A program made the position numbers and the translations under genes. Below are positions 1 through 10,851 of a stretch of DNA of 64,000 nucleotides, piece after piece. Origin of the DNA: Hippopus hippopus (Eukaryota > Mollusca > Bivalvia > Cardiida > Cardiidae); NCBI GenBank assembly GCA_946811185.2, contig OX328097.1, positions 27,737,627 to 27,801,626 on the forward strand, in the 5' to 3' direction. Position 1 is the stretch's first letter. The number at the start of each line of letters is the position of its first letter. The notes below the pieces were generated by a model. It had not been told where the DNA came from. It made no database searches and saw nothing but the letters and a program-made list of their open reading frames with translations.

Positions 1-327
1 TTTCCAGACCACTCCAACTGCGCTGATTTTTGTTAGATCGCGAAATTTTATAAAGCTTTGGGTTGTTGAATAAAGAATGTTAACATTTTACGTTCATGCT
101 AAACAGAGGATCTTACATGAGTATATAATTGTTATCGTATTAATCAAACGCGTTACTTAAATTATGTGACGCGAGCCTTAGCGAGCGTCGTATCAGTTTT
201 AGTCAACGAGTTTGATAAAAAAAATAATAAATATACACAAATGTGAGTTTCTATTTCTCACATAAAACGAATGATTGACAAATAAGTATCCTGCATCATC
301 ACCTTCAGCCTACATACCATTTACTAT
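1..327. other. No gene seen
   Basis: AT-rich sequence with no supportable reading frame, RNA gene or clear repeat end. It immediately precedes the foldback element that starts near 328. Confidence 0.5.
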
Positions 328-991
328 TCCATGTTTACATATGTAGTTCGGTTTGAAATGTGTACATACACAAGAAAATAGTTCTATGACATTTACATTG
401 TAAGTGGAACGAAACACTTTATATGAGCGTAAATCGAAATATTTCCGCAATTTTGTTGACTTTAAACAACTTCTGCTTTATTTCTTGTTATAAACATGAA
501 AATCATAACATTTTCCACGCGAATCCGTCTTAGCAGCGACGACGCTATTTTTCCGCGAAATGACAAAGTAGTATAAATTCCTGCTGTGGTTGGTTTTGCC
601 GGCTTCACGTGCTCATAACTACAAAATTAACCACAACCGAGACCCAAAAACCGAAAAATATGGCTCCCGGTCCTGATCAATTTTCAGTTATGAGGGCGTG
701 AAGCCGAAGAAACCAATCGTAGCACATGCGGGAATTTGTTCTACTACGCCGTTTCGCGGAAAAATGACGTCATTGTTGCTAAGGCGTAGACGCGTAGACA
801 GTTTTTGATAATTATATTTAATAAAATGCAAGAAAAGCAGCGAAAGTTTTTTAAAACCAACAAAATTGCTGAAATAAGCGAACTTACCCCCCTGTAGAAA
901 CTGTTTTATTCTACTTTCGGTGTAAATGTCAAAGAACTATCTACTTGTGTATATACACATTTGAAACCGAACTACAACCACATAAACATGG
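328..991. repeat. Foldback element with long imperfect inverted arms
   Basis: The left end (CCATGTTTACAT, then GTAGTTCGGTTTGAAATGTG) is the inverse of the right end (CACATTTGAAACCGAACTAC, then CATAAACATGG). Further inward, 530-600 and 715-790 are also inverted copies, including 'TTTTCCGCG' and 'CGCGGAAAAA' and the block with 'GGCTTCACG' and 'CGTGAAGCC'. The whole unit can fold on itself. It has no coding capacity and the family is not identified. Confidence 0.7.
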
Positions 992-3348
992 TTGTTATAC
1001 AAAAAGGTTTTATAAATATATACGCTATGAACAATATGTACATTTGTTGTTCCCCTTCACACATATCATCAATATTAGATGCTTGAATAACCATTCAGCA
1101 TATTTCCTTTACCAAACAATCCGGGGATTTGACGATCCCGGGGAAATATGCTTTTGAAAACAGCGAGATAAGGCGAAAATGCTGGTAACGTACAATATTT
1201 AGTATCCCTTCAAAGCCGACAAATTCAATTATTGAACCAAATGTAATTTGTCGTCTGCAAATGCTTTCGGTTTGGTCAAACCCAAAATGTTTTCATATGG
1301 TAAAGATTTAAAGAATTTGTTTTGTGCGTTTGTTTCCCGAACTGTTTAAGAAAATAGAAAAATTAATATGAAATAATAAATAAAAATAAATGGATAAAAT
1401 ATGGTACAAAATATAGCTTCTAGTCATACATAACAATAATTGCAATACATACATGCATATTGAAATACAATTTGATAATTTAATTGAATTTGTAATATGT
1501 TACGGCCTGTAGGTAAACATTTAGGAAGCATGTGGACATCACCTATTTGGAAAGGCACACTTGTACCAGCTTTTCGCAAACTGCTACTATACTAATTTTA
1601 TGGATCGTTTTGTATTACTGCTTACTTTGCATGTCTCGTCTTTATCAACGTTTAATCGTAGTACAGAGAATGCAACTTTCGATGAAATTTACGCTTTCTG
1701 TTTGAAATAATGAAGAAATTAATGAGGATGATAAATTAGTATGTGATGAGATAGATCTAGACAAAGGAAAGAAAATTAGCTTTAAAGCTTGTAAATGCAG
1801 TAAGAAGAATTGCTTTAAGCGTAAGTTTTTGCGCCTTGGAATGCTAAGCACAGCTGTATTTTTGGACAGTACAGATCGATATCAGAATACCTTTTGCAGA
1901 GAACGTGCAGCCTTATACTGAATGTACACCTTTTGCTGTTTGTGAAATAACTTGGTTAAAGCAACTTTGAAATGGCAAAATATTGGTAAACTTTCCTAAT
2001 TGACAAAGTTCATCTCATTTGTTTTGGGGCTCATAGTCTGAAACTTACTAGAGAAAATGCCTCAATCCAAGTCATTTTGTGTATACAGTTGAAAGTATTT
2101 GCTGGTCGATATCTGTAGTCTGTTAATGCTTTACAAAAAATCCATGTTTTAGTGACCCTGAGACAATTGGGTTTTGCATACAGTGTTCGAGAAGGAGAAA
2201 ATGCTGATTACTGCTTTACCAACAATGTTTTCTACCCTTTTACAATTGAGCCACAGTCCATTTTGCGTCTGCAAATAATTTGAATTTGTACAAGTCCAAA
2301 ATTTGTCGTCTGGTAAAGAGTTAATTCTGGTTTGGGAGTCGAGGAGCGTTGTCGATAATTGTTCTCAAAGGTCCTTGTTCCATTGTTGCCTCTGTATCTA
2401 AAGGCAACGGAAGTATGGTACTACAATGAAAGATCCCCCAGAGATTCCGTGACCTTCGCTTACGAAACTTGAGTTCATACTTAACTGATTTCATCCGCAA
2501 ACTTCAAGTTTCATTATGGGTGAGGATAGGAAGACTTTCATTCGTAACGAAGAAAGAAGACAAATTCTAGCATTTCCGATGATAGGCAGTGAGGTGTATA
2601 TGGAGGATATTGTTTTTTTTTTTTCGGTGAAAGATCGAAATTTATTTCATCGAATGAACATCGTCGGTAATATTTTCACGATTGGTGCTTCTAACCCACT
2701 TTTTTTTTTTTTGTCGGGACTTTCATCAAAATCCGGTACAATTGCTTTCGGTAATTCCCCGTGGAGTTCCCCCTTCACATACATGTAAGAACGCATTACA
2801 ATATTACATAAAGCGCGAGAAATATACCGTAAATGCGCGTAAATGTTGTCATATTTCCCTCTGATTGAATGGCACGCGCTGTTTACATTGGTAACTGGTG
2901 TGCAGGAACTACTGTTCCGCCTTCAATTGAAGAGTTAGAAAATATGAAGTCGGTATTTTTCGATGGTCGTAACCATGATATATCAAACAATAATCCACCA
3001 TTATTTTTCGTTTCGCAAAGCATGAAATAATGAATCATATTTATTATATGCCTATCCATTGTTTACACGGATATAGTAGTTACTGAATGGTTCACTTGCC
3101 GCCATAGTTAATATAATCACCAGTTAGTGATATTCACTTATATAGTAACGATATCTTTTTTGGCCGGAACATTTCCGTATAAATTAAACGTCTCGAATAG
3201 GTTTGCTAGCCGGTAGAAAAATACTCATTCTTTGGACTCGTTTTTCAACAGCCTACGAAAAGAATTTGGCCGAGCTTGGAATCGAAGTGTCGAACAAGAT
3301 CTTAACATTACCTACTGAAACATACAGACGAAATTAACCTATAGACTA
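992..3348. other. Gene-free stretch with decayed hairpin MITE copies
   Basis: Two worn copies of the TTAA-type hairpin MITE are recognisable, at about 1080-1311 and 2140-2323. The second ends in TCGTCTGGTAAAGAGTTAA. An open + frame around 1690-1918 holds a Cys/Lys-rich run (CKCSKKNC) but no start, splice site or family match was convincing. Nothing else is supportable. Confidence 0.4.
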
Positions 3349-3542
3349 TTAAGGGCGACTCAAAGACCTTTTGCGGACAATGTAGATCAAGATCAGACTG
3401 CACAGAAGGTGCAGTCTGATCTTTGATCTACACTGTCCGATAAGGAGATATTACCTAAAAAAGTTACCTTTGAAAAGCAAAATTTGGCTATTTAGTATCG
3501 TCTTGAAAGTTTCATTCCACTTGTTTAGCCGGATAAGGGTTG
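3349..3542. repeat. MITE with AGACTGCAC hairpin (family 4)
   Basis: The central hairpin pairs GATCAGACTGCAC with GTGCAGTCTGATC around 3393-3422, flanked by TGTAGATC and GATCTACACTGTCCG. The right part ends in 'CCGGATAAGGGTTGA'. The same arrangement recurs at 8936, 19488, 29473, 45040, 47290 and 58885. It is short, has no coding capacity and is probably a non-autonomous DNA element. Confidence 0.7.
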
Positions 3543-4957
3543 AAAGTTTGTCGTCTTGAAAAGAGTTAGACGTCTGTTGCTGTACTTATTTCTTTCAAAG
3601 CCAGAGAGAATCCTGAGATATTTCTGTGATGTGTTCGGAGTCGGATAAAAAGAGAAACATCAATCAATCGTAGATTAAGTTTAATTACGGTTATAAAGTA
3701 TGGGTTTACAACACATCAAAGCGAAGCAGCACTCAACAAAAACGACATTATCACGTACCTCTAGTTGACAGATGTTTTAAAATGCCGTGAGATAAGGACC
3801 AATTGCTGGAAACAAGCCGTTGCTCCTTTTCCGACAATTTCTTCGAAAGCCGTCTTCTGCAGAGCCTGTAAGGATCAAATTAAATTGGTACTTAGTGTAA
3901 AATCTGTTCTGTACGACCTACTAATCCTTTTGAAAATGAGCGACATGGAAATTAAGACCCAGTTTTTCCATTACAATTATGGTGTTTTGCGACGCTTTCA
4001 ACATTATTCAAGTCCTATCAGCTTATGGTCGTATCATAAGTGACAGCTCACTTGTTCATGTATATTCAGGGTTTTACAAGTAAGAGGCCAGGGCTTGAAA
4101 ATAGTATGCCGAAGAACAGCCCTCCCATTCCCCCTCCAAATAAATTAAAAAATATAGAACAGCGCTTCGAGTGAGATTCAAACCGGAGACCGTCAGATGA
4201 CAAACTCTACACCTTTACCACTAGGCCACGTTTGACCCCTTTTATTTCGAACTATGTTGATCCAGACTCAGACTGCAGGTTCTGTGCAAGCTGACTCCAA
4301 TTATCACTCTCTGCAAAAGGAAGCGGTCGAAGGGTTATACTTTACTTTATGTGTTTCCCCATTTCGAAAAAAAAAAAGCTTTTTACAGAAGGAGATTCAC
4401 GAAAAGTATTCTGAAAAGAGAAAATGCTTGTTACCACCATTTTCTCATTTTATGCGCAATATTTTCTTCCCTTTTAAAGTCGGCGATTACTAATTGAGAT
4501 ACATTCAACTGGCCTCTAAATTCGAGTCTAAAGTTTGGGATGTGTTAATGAGAGTAAGTGTTTTTGACAGGTACGAGATTCCGATTACAGAAGAATCAAC
4601 CGTGTTTATTTCTGGACCATCGATAACGCAGACGACTTCGCTAGTGGGAAATCAACTCCAAAGGTATAAATTTTATAGCTAAAAAGTTAAACATCTATTC
4701 CTCTTTTTCTTTTTCTCTTTTTCTGCCCTCTACCACAGACAGCTACCCCCCAAAAAAGTTTTTATAAATGTGTCCGCAGGAGCGATGACACTGTATTGCT
4801 AATCGCTTGGGAATTATGCCTTTAAATGTGTTTCTGAGGACAGTTGTTTATTTACCACTTCTACTTTTGGGTCAAAATATTTATTAAAAAGCTCATACAA
4901 CTGCAGGTGAAAATAGCTACTCATTCATTCAATGGTTAAGATCACGTTCAGGACGTA
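3543..4957. other. Gene-poor stretch; possible exon and SINE head
   Basis: At 4571-4663 a short frame encoding YEIPITEESTVFISGPS lies between a good acceptor (TTTTTGACAG) and a GT, phase 2 at both ends. It could be an upstream exon of the CD36-like gene but shows no recognisable motif. At 4167-4236 a - strand tRNA-like SINE head (GTGGCCTAGTGGTAAAGG, then GGTTTGAATC) is present. A decayed hairpin MITE lies at about 4380-4480. Confidence 0.3.
4167..4236 (-). repeat. tRNA-derived SINE head
   Basis: Read on the - strand it has a box-A-like GTGGCCTAGTGGTAAAGG and, about 35 nt further, a box-B-like GGTTTGAATC. This is the internal pol III promoter arrangement of tRNA-derived SINEs. No tRNA cloverleaf could be closed, so it is called a SINE remnant and not a tRNA gene. 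Confidence 0.55.
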
Positions 4958-5205
4958 ATGACGGGACTTCTTCTATACCTTTATAACACAATCTCGATTT
5001 TATCGACCTTAAAGAAGAAGGCTTTTGAAAACATTGTTGAAAAAGGAGAAAATGCTGGTAACCAGCATTTTCTCCTTTTCCCACTACGTTTTCTACACTT
5101 CCAAATAGAAATTTCAGTTTTTGAGTCACATTTAATTTGTCGTCTGCATATGCTTTCAATTTGGACAGATCTAAAATTTTGTTGTTTCGGTACAGGTTCA
5201 ATCCA
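4958..5205. repeat. TTAA-type hairpin MITE, good copy
   Basis: The centre is an almost perfect palindrome: GGAGAAAATGCTGGTAACC is followed at once by AGCATTTTCTCC, flanked by AAAACATTGTTG and the inverse CACTACGTTTTC. Downstream come the family modules 'ATTTAATTTGTCGTCTGC' and 'CTTTCAATTTGGAC'. Better-preserved members (27058, 15324, 26667) start with CCCTTTACCA after TTAA. Confidence 0.75.
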
Positions 5206-5214
5206 TGGTTAAAG

Positions 5215-5580
5215 CCCCCGTCACACCAAACTAGTTCTTAGAACGTCTTACCGCGTCCTGACATGATCGGAAAACGGGTTGTGGTCGGGGTAGAACGTGC
5301 AAACGCACGACTGAACCGCGTCTCTAATTGGATCGAAGTGCTGCAGTTCCGCTTGTAGTTAAGTACGTTGTCACTCCATCTAATTACAGGACGGGATGGA
5401 CGGCAAAAAAATTTGAGCAGGCTCAAAGTTCTGGAGCACCCTTCCCGTCCTAACCCGTCCAATAAGTTCGTAAACAGATCGTAAAAGGTTGCTAATACGT
5501 CCACTTCGTCCGAACACAGTTTAAGTCCGTTTGGTAACAATTTTCGAAACGGAGTGAGAACGAGTTTGGTGTGACGGGGG
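5215..5580. repeat. 366-bp terminal-inverted-repeat element (CCCCCGTCACACC)
   Basis: It begins CCCCCGTCACACCAAACT and ends with the inverse AGTTTGGTGTGACGGGGG after a short mismatch. No transposase is encoded, so it is non-autonomous. No unambiguous target duplication was found, and the superfamily is left open. A related CCCCTGTCACACTAAAC stretch occurs at 34437, inside the Polinton beside the PolB break. Confidence 0.7.
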
Positions 5581-6974
5581 TATAACCAAGCGTTAAAACA
5601 GCCAATGTCAACTTAAACAATTTTAATTGTTTCAGTGACAATGACACTTTCAATAACTCTTGCGGACGGTTTAGATCAAGATTAGATCTGCGCCGTACGA
5701 TATCTTTTGCTAAACTATGACCAAACTAAACTATGACCAAAATCATCCAGTTCGATTGATCAGTAAAACATTTACATTTAGACCTCGACTAAGTCGAAAA
5801 TAAGAGTCATAGTTGGCATAGAAAGAATTCAAACGGACTGAAGAGAAGTGCATTTACAGAATTGAAATTGTCAGTTTATAATCTGCTCAGATATTTGTTT
5901 AATCCACCGAATATTATGTTGGAAACTCTGGTACTAATTAATTCCTAATATTGCTTTGTTCTGTATATGGTTACCATGGTAACTCTTTTCTTATTAATTC
6001 TGTAAAACAAGAACATTAAAACCGTGGAGATGAAATATGCTATTTCCGGGAATACAAATGTTCTATAACTATATCATGCCAGTTGCGTTTTACAGAAAAG
6101 AAAAAAAAAATTTTTTTTTCGTAAGCTCAACCGTGCGAGGGTTGCCCCTGAAGTATGCAGACTGTTCTCAAAACTCAGTTATTTATCAAAAATTTAATAC
6201 AACACTTTGGCGACATATTATTCGATGTATCATTGGTACATGCCACAGGTTTTATCAAAATACGAGGGTGGAATACGAGGTGGATAAAAAAAATACGAGG
6301 ACTTTTATTATAACTTTTAAACTATTCAACGTAAATCGATAAAATTTTGCACACGCGTTAAACAAGTAATGTAAAAAGAGCTGTATGGCTTACATTGACG
6401 TACTCTATTTGTGTTTAACGAAATTCAAGTTTTTATAGTCCTATGTAGGTACCCCCGGCGCAACCCATTTCTTGACTTCACTGCGTACTGTTAATAACGA
6501 GCGACAGCGAGTTACGGGCAAAGCCCGTAACGAGCGAAGCTCGTTTTGCGGTAACACCGTTCTAGATTTTCAAAAATGAAATTTCGACTTCGTTCTGGGT
6601 TTTAGTCTAAATCTAAATAGGGATGACTTAAAAATTGAGTGTCTTCCGGTTAGTCGCACAGCGTCACACGTATGACAATCTTTCGCACAAGTACCTGATT
6701 GGTCAAAAATTATCTACCGATCGGATGATTACTTAAAAATCATTATCAGTTTAATGAGTACAGATTATCTAATTTCTTACTTACTTTCAGCGTGTTAAGC
6801 GTCTATTTGTCTATAAACATACGCAATGATCTATGCTAAAAAATAATGACGTCATTAATCATACTATTCTTACGTCATGCACGAGCCGTTTTTCGCGGAA
6901 AACATTGTGTCGAAGAAATCATGACTAAACTAGTTTTTTGGCTTTTTCAAAATACCATTTACAGAGAAAGCCGG
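5581..6974. other. Gene-free stretch with one short GC hairpin
   Basis: No gene recognised. At about 6498-6546 there is a compact inverted repeat (GTTACGGGC, AAA, GCCCGTAAC) within AGCGAG/CTCGCT-like flanks. The remainder is AT-rich and unassigned. Confidence 0.4.
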
Positions 6975-7238
6975 ATTTATGATCTGTAAAAAGGGGGTTT
7001 AATGCATTTGCAAAAAACTATCGACCCAGGTCGGCCTGTGCAGTCCGCGCAAGCTAACCTGGGTCAAAACTCTTTGCTAGATCTATTTTTCAACGTTCTC
7101 CATGTCAAAGGACCAGTTTGCATGCCTTTTCATTCAGTCAGTTATCATACAATATGGATGTATAATGATGTGATGACTTGCTTGGTATCATACATCACAG
7201 AGATGCATTAAACCCTCTTTTACCGCAACATGGCTCAA
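6975..7238. repeat. MITE family 3 (GGGGTTTAATGCAT ends)
   Basis: The left end (AAAAAGGGGGTTTAATGCAT) and right end (ATGCATTAAACCCTCTTTTA) are inverse. Near the left end a palindrome reads CCCAGGTCGGCCTGTGCAG, then CTAACCTGGG. Other copies lie at 11457, 18820, 20478, 30540, 45511 and 46522. Confidence 0.75.
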
Positions 7239-7374
7239 ATATATTTAGATCTATTTAATGTTACGAAAGCTTGTTAATAGATCTAGATCGAAAAGTTTGG
7301 CGTATTTTTGCCATAAGTTGGATATCTATCCGAAAACTTGGCAAATTTCTTTCCTAGGATTGATGATTGATCTA

Positions 7375-7650
7375 GATCTAGTCATTGCGACAGAATTCAT
7401 TTCAGTCTGTCTCTGCACTGATCACTGTTTCAACGACGGATGTGTAGGAAAGCAGATGGGATGAAAAAGGAAAGCCATATAGTCTATAATCTGAATTTAG
7501 CGATCTAAGCACTCTGATTGTAAAGAAACTCCAGGTAAAACGTGGGTAGACCTGTGCACTGACGATTCCTTTTGTGTGTATATTCATTGCGGCGGCAAGT
7601 GCACCTACCATCCATTCCTGAAGTTCCTTTTACCAGTACTCTGCTCAATA
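7375..7650 (-). repeat. SINE-related copy (partial)
   Basis: Blocks such as 'GGCAAGTGCACCTACCATCC' and 'CTTTTACCAGTACT' match the SINE at 16445-16768 ('CACCAGTGCACACATCCATG', 'CTTTTACCGGCACT'). 'CACTGTTTCAACGACGG' is the inverse of 'CCGTCGTTGAAACA' there, so this copy is rearranged. No tRNA-like head is present. Confidence 0.45.
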
Positions 7651-8228
7651 CTAGTATTCTTCCCAACCTACTGACGGATTCCTCGTAAAAATCAAAGTCT
7701 CTCTAATATAGATCTAGATCTACATGTGGTGAGGAAATGTTCCCATAAGATGGTATTTACATGTTGACCAATAATCATTCGAAGATATCTTTTTCTGGAC
7801 ATAACTTAACGAAATTGTCAAGGAACTGTCTTTATTTTGTTCAGGAAATTAGGGACAGTTCGCCCTATTTCACATGTATAAATCTACCAAAGATAAATGC
7901 TTTCTACTTTTAACAACACTCAAAATTAGTTTTGGCAAAGACAGAATTCGAACTCAAAACCCTTTGATTTCAAGATCAAGAATCTAGCTCGTCATTCAAA
8001 TAAATAGATATTTGTTCCACAAATCATTCACGTCGCTCGTATTGAGGCTTTGCCTTTTTCATATTATCTCTGTCGGCTCCCTAAATTGACGCCAAATTAT
8101 ACCAAACGACGTCTGCTTATGTAATAAAGTCATATGTAGCGTCGTTGCGAATTTGAGCGTCACCCGTTGGGTACTTTAGAATTTAAAGCCAGTAAAGTTA
8201 AGGCTTACGAGAGACTCGTAAGATCAAA

Positions 8229-8446
8229 ATGGCGGTACCGGCACAGGAAGAGAACTGTGCAATAGTAAAGTTTTGCGTGGACTTGGGGAAAACACCAACA
8301 GAGACGATGAAAATAATGAAGGATGCTAATCGATCTTCAAATATACGCAGATCTCATGTTTTTAAATGGCATAAAAGATTTCAGAGGGTAGGGAGTCTCT
8401 AAAAGACGACACTAGGAGAGGACGGTTCAAAGTGAATCGTAAGTAG
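8229..8446 (+). pseudogene. Mariner-type transposase HTH domain remnant
   Basis: An ATG at 8229 opens a frame that reads VKFCVDLGKTPTETMKIMK and then SHVFKWHKRFQ. This is the pattern of the N-terminal helix-turn-helix (HTH_48 type) of mariner-family transposases and related host proteins. The frame stops at TAA 8400-8402. The expected continuation, with the typical LKDDTRRGR linker, follows in another frame up to TAG 8444-8446, so there is at least one frameshift. No catalytic DDE region follows. It is an isolated, broken fragment. Confidence 0.7.
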
Positions 8447-8935
8447 TCAACTTCGACATGTCACCTTGACGTCGTTACCGTTCGCCAGTACCACTCCACC
8501 AACCTTATAAGAATGGTTGCTATGGGAGACCCATTTGACCTATCGTATCCAAATTTAACAGATATATAGAAAATGCCGATATATTATTACTAGGTATAAT
8601 ACGTCTCAAATGAAATTCCACGTATTTTTTATCCTCCCTCGTATACTCATCAATTGAAAAGTTACAAAGGATTAAATAACATCACTTACTGTCGACAAGG
8701 TATAACGTAAAAAAAAGACAGAAATGGGTACGTACTTTTTGTACGATTCGCAGTCGTCGGCTTTGGAAATAGTTATACCCAATATGAAATCATTATGAAT
8801 CAAGTTTGCAAACATGAATATGAGAAAGAGTCCATCCGACTTATTTGAAATTTTATGGATTCCTTGCGGAGAATTGATCAAATCTTTGTCCGTCTGTTAT
8901 GATTCAAAATTTGCAGACTGTTGTTCTGCAGTAGT

Positions 8936-9135
8936 TAACTCTTATCCTGCCTAATATTGATTTATCTGTAGGAGACTGTAAAGCTAAATCAGCCAGCATA
9001 TAAGTGCAGTCTGATCTCACTCTAACGTTACACTCTCCCATACCGTTTCAGTAGTTTCGCTCAGATAAACCCCATTCAAGGCCACTTATCTTTACGAAAT
9101 CTATTTTTGTATTGGTCGATAATTTGAATTGCACA
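8936..9135. repeat. Decayed family-4 MITE
   Basis: It starts TTAACTCTTATCCTGCCTAA and contains GTGCAGTCTGATC followed by a weak inverse, as in the copy at 29473. Ends are approximate. Confidence 0.45.
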
Positions 9136-9278
9136 GGATAAGGTGTTAATGCAAAAGGTCACTGGGTGAACAGCTAAATTACTGAAGAATTACTGCAAAT
9201 ACCCCTTCGGTAATCTGGATCAATACGATTCTAATGTAAAAAACAGAGAAAAGAATAAAATACCTTCATCCAATTGTT

Positions 9279-9948
9279 ATGGTGGCATATTTCTGCCACG
9301 AGATACGAGATAGCTATCATGATAATTTTCAAAAACTATCGCGATAAATTAAAGTTTCCTAGAAATTTTATCGAGATAGTGAAAAGTTTCCTGAAAAACA
9401 TATAACGATAAACTTAATATTTTAACGCAAAATTTCTTAATCGTGCACGAAGTTGACATTCGAGATAAAATTATCGTGATAGTTCTGTCTGTTTCTCGAT
9501 ATCTATAAATAGAAAATTTATCATTTGGATGGACTCGGTAGTTTTTTGACTTAACAAGATTGCAGCAAGTAAAAATTCAAATCATTAATAATTGTAGCTT
9601 AATTGGTAAATTTTGAGAATACTCGAAATAAACAGAAGTCTGTAAAATTACAAAGACGACTCGAAATGCCTCCTACGAACAACTTTAAAACCATTCAGGG
9701 AAAAGGAGAATGCATAATGGTGTAGACGAAGTTTTTCCGAAACCGTATCTAATTATAGATACCGTGAATGTCAGTTATGGGCACGAAAGCGAAAAAAATC
9801 ATGATAACAGGTAGAATTATCGCGATATTTTTATCATGAAAATTTTTGTTATCTAAATGATATTTTCAGGAAACTGTTTTATCACGATAGTTCTCTTAAA
9901 TTATCGCAATAGCTATCTCGTATCTCGCGGCAGAAATATGCCACCATA
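9279..9948. repeat. 670-bp foldback element with probable TA duplication
   Basis: The left end TATGGTGGCATATTTCTGCC and the right end GGCAGAAATATGCCACCATA are exact inverses. Inside, ACGAGATACGAGATAGCTAT pairs with its inverse near 9905-9930, and ATGATAATTTTC-type blocks recur. Reading the outermost TA as target duplication gives a TA-flanked element, as in Tc1/mariner-type MITEs. No protein is encoded. Confidence 0.75.
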
Positions 9949-10069
9949 GATTGTAGAAAGTAACTAATGCATAAACTCGAAAATTACTTTAAGGCTTAAC
10001 TGACTAGACAAATACATTGTCTCATTCAGACTACTTTTTGCATTCTACACCAGAACACTTTTGGAAAAA

Positions 10070-10270
10070 AAATGTAAGAGAATGGTAGAAAAAGGAGAAA
10101 TTGACATGAATTAGAATGTAATGTAACGTATGAGTATACATGAAATCATTGTGGCAATTTCTCCTCTTGTCACAGTGTTTTTACATTTACCCATTTGTTC
10201 CAGTCCATTTCATATTGACTTTCTAGATCTATATGTCACAATAGCTTTTTACTAGATTGTTTGAACCCAA
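10070..10270. repeat. Variant hairpin MITE
   Basis: A looser relative of the TTAA hairpin family. 'AGAAAAAGGAGAAATTG' and the inverse 'CAATTTCTCCTCTTGTCAC' are separated by about 50 nt here instead of abutting. Ends are uncertain. Confidence 0.4.
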
Positions 10271-10692
10271 ATTTATCTTATAAGGGTATGAGGAAAAGCA
10301 ATGAACGACCTGTGGAAGCAGTGGGCTTTTGAGTCTTCGGGCTCCACGTTTGTCGGAAATCTCAAACCTATAAACATGTGTAAACCATTATTTATAGTCA
10401 CGGCTCTGAATGTCCCTGCATTTGACAGTTATTACAATCGTTGTTGTAAATGAAGCAACTGTTTGTATTAAGAAGTTTCTCCTTTTCTCACAGTGTTTTC
10501 AATACCGCTGAAAACTGATGCTTTTTGCTTTCCGTTGCACGTTTTCAATTTGCCTACGGTGTTCACGTTTGGTCGATACAATCATTATCTGTTCAGAAAC
10601 TGAGCGTTAAATGAATTGTTGAAATCGAATTCGCTAACTTTAAGTCATATAAAGTTTAAGCATATACACATGTACTCTTCGTTTCTTTTCAG

Positions 10693-10851
10693 TTTACAGA
10701 ACGAGGACCTTACGTATACACAGAAACACAAAGAAAACTTAACGTCATTTTCAAAAATCAGCGACTGTCCTATCAAAGGTGGATATCCCAGACCTTTAAT
10801 GCCGCACTGACTGAGTCAGAATGTGGGACTAAATGTTTAGCATCAGAAAAT
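10693..10851 (+). CDS. CD36-like exon with GPYVY motif
   Basis: 159 nt, phase 0 to 0. The acceptor is a strong pyrimidine tract (TCTTCGTTTCTTTTCAG) and the donor is AAT|GTAAGAG. It encodes FTERGPYVYTETQRK, then a basic stretch, and ends in KCLASEN. The next exon continues with VTLLNTELL, matching the NxTxxN region of CD36 proteins. This frame differs from the longest simple open frame here, and splice phase decides it. Confidence 0.75.

Noticed and set aside
1645..1918. Cys/Lys-rich frame (CKCSKKNC) suggesting a CXC-type domain
   Set aside because: Too few cysteines in the right spacing and no continuing gene structure.
3765..3877. Possible + strand exon ending FCRAC before GTAAGG
   Set aside because: Its end phase does not fit the next candidate exon at 4571 and no known CD36 N-terminal motif is present.
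8736..8893. Possible - strand exon (SDGLFLIFMFANLIHNDFIL) with plausible splice sites
   Set aside because: No family motif, no neighbouring exons in phase and no other support.
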